Shown: positions 5,805 to 6,379 of the stretch, piece after piece | Layout: the number at the start of each line of letters is the position of its first letter | Position numbering within the stretch: position 1 is the first letter of the stretch | NCBI GenBank assembly: GCA_937901055.1 | Contig: CALCGO010000560.1 | Location: 1 to 6,379 of the forward strand | Direction of reading: 5' to 3' | Length of the DNA stretch: 6,379 nucleotides | Source of the DNA: an uncultured Rhodobacterales bacterium | Lineage (GTDB): Bacteria; Pseudomonadota; Alphaproteobacteria; Rhodobacterales; Rhodobacteraceae | The notes under the pieces: model-generated | Database searches by the model: none | The model's input: the letters and a program-made list of their open reading frames with translations, nothing else | Told to the model about the DNA's origin: nothing | Translations under genes and position numbers: made by a program

Positions 5805-6379
5805 GCGTCCTCTCCTCGGACTTCGGTGCGCAGACGGCGCAACTCGGAAATGGCTTCATCGGTAAGGCGTAATACGGGGCGTTCACCGTTGCGCATATCG
5901 ACAACGCGTACATCGCGGTTCAGTAAATCTTCGGCCTGATGCAAAGCAATGACACGACGCAACGCACTAACGGCACCAAATTCAGGCAACATGATGGTTT
6001 GCCCACGGTCCAAAATCAAATCCCAGCGACGTTCGCCAACACGAACCAGCCCCCGGACGCGGCCGGAAATCGGGTTCGCGACTTGGACAATACTCATCGC
6101 CTCGTCGACCACCCGTTCGGCACCAAGACCCACAATCAAGGGCAAATCTCCACGCGCTGACCTTCGCGCAATATCCGCTACACGGCGGCCCTCATTGTCG
6201 ACCAATCGCAGCACATCACCATCACGCCAGACCACCACCGGATCCCGCTCAACGGTTAGAATTTCCAACGTTCCACCGCCCAAAACCTGGACTTTTGCGG
6301 TTTCAACAGCGTCCAGTGTTTCCACCGCGCGCTTAAGTTCAACCACGTCCAGTTCTAACGAGCTGACCGGGAAGTTTAG
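5801..6379 (-). CDS. ftsQ: Cell division protein FtsQ, C-terminal part (cut by window edge)
   Basis: FtsQ is a bitopic inner-membrane protein whose periplasmic part binds FtsB/FtsL and connects the Z-ring to septal peptidoglycan synthesis. The frame is open to the window edge, so 192 residues are visible; the cytoplasmic tail, the transmembrane helix and the start of the POTRA domain lie beyond position 6379. The visible part begins within POTRA (NFPVSSLELD, then a helix ELKRAVETLDAVETAKV and the TLEILTVERDPVVVW stretch). The beta domain follows with WDLILDRGQTIMLPEFGAV and DVRVVDMRNGERPVLRL. A GTG at 6346-6344 is an internal valine, not a start: the homology extends in frame upstream of it. 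The stop TGA overlaps the ftsA ATG by 4 bp. Sequence and position between the upstream dcw genes and ftsA identify it; similarity is closest to Rhodobacteraceae FtsQ as I remember it. Confidence 0.94.
   Translation of the reverse strand, partial: LNFPVSSLELDVVELKRAVETLDAVETAKVQVLGGGTLEILTVERDPVVVWRDGDVLRLVDNEGRRVADIARRSARGDLPLIVGLGAERVVDEAMSIVQVANPISGRVRGLVRVGERRWDLILDRGQTIMLPEFGAVSALRRVIALHQAEDLLNRDVRVVDMRNGERPVLRLTDEAISELRRLRTEVRGEDA
5812..5817 (-). promoter_or_regulatory. Ribosome binding site of ftsA within the ftsQ 3' end
   Basis: GAGGAG on the minus strand lies 7 nt before the ftsA ATG, inside the last ftsQ codons (Gly-Glu region). With the ATGA overlap it indicates coupled FtsQ-FtsA translation. 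Confidence 0.8.

Noticed and set aside
6344..6346. GTG as the start of ftsQ
   Set aside because: The frame and FtsQ-like POTRA sequence (NFPVSSLELD) continue upstream to the window edge, so the GTG encodes an internal valine.
1..6379. Search for a novel defence, mobile or CRISPR system
   Set aside because: All coding space is occupied by conserved dcw and envelope genes. No transposase, integrase, direct-repeat array or foreign-looking island is visible.

Overview
The window is a stretch of the division and cell wall (dcw) cluster of an alphaproteobacterium, almost certainly a member of the Rhodobacterales (Roseobacter-type). Every recognisable gene lies on the minus strand. In transcription order they are ftsQ (3' part), ftsA, ftsZ, lpxC, bamD and recN (5' part). 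The lineage call rests on this gene order, on the FtsZ N-terminus and its long acidic linker ending in IPAFLRRQAN, and on the FtsQ segment (LDRGQ and LPEFGAV stretches), all of which resemble Rhodobacteraceae proteins as I remember them. No database search was run.

Region by region, from high to low coordinates: ftsQ (6379-5801) overlaps ftsA (5804-4464) by an ATGA, so the two are translationally coupled. A 177-bp AT-rich spacer (4463-4287) follows. It carries a candidate ftsZ promoter, a CtrA-like half-site pair and several short inverted repeats, so ftsZ (4286-2817) probably has its own promoter besides read-through. A strong intrinsic terminator (2794-2762) closes the ftsZ transcript. lpxC (2659-1727) must therefore start from its own promoter in the roughly 100-bp region behind the terminator, though no convincing -35/-10 is visible there. 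A 114-bp spacer with a perfect 8-bp hairpin separates lpxC from bamD (1612-854). recN (825 to beyond position 1) follows bamD after only 28 bp and is probably co-transcribed with it.

Functionally, FtsZ forms the cytokinetic ring, FtsA tethers it to the inner membrane through a C-terminal amphipathic helix, and FtsQ links the ring to the periplasmic septal synthesis machinery. LpxC commits UDP-acyl-GlcNAc to lipid A synthesis. BamD is an outer-membrane lipoprotein of the beta-barrel assembly complex. RecN is an SMC-like DNA double-strand-break repair ATPase. Division, outer-membrane biogenesis and DNA repair are thus grouped in one conserved block.

All genes look intact apart from the two cut by the window edges. 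I see no mobile element, CRISPR array, tRNA, rRNA or sign of recent transfer. I also see no undescribed system: the points worth a second look are non-coding (the ftsA-ftsZ and lpxC-bamD spacers) and the ordered islands in the FtsZ linker.
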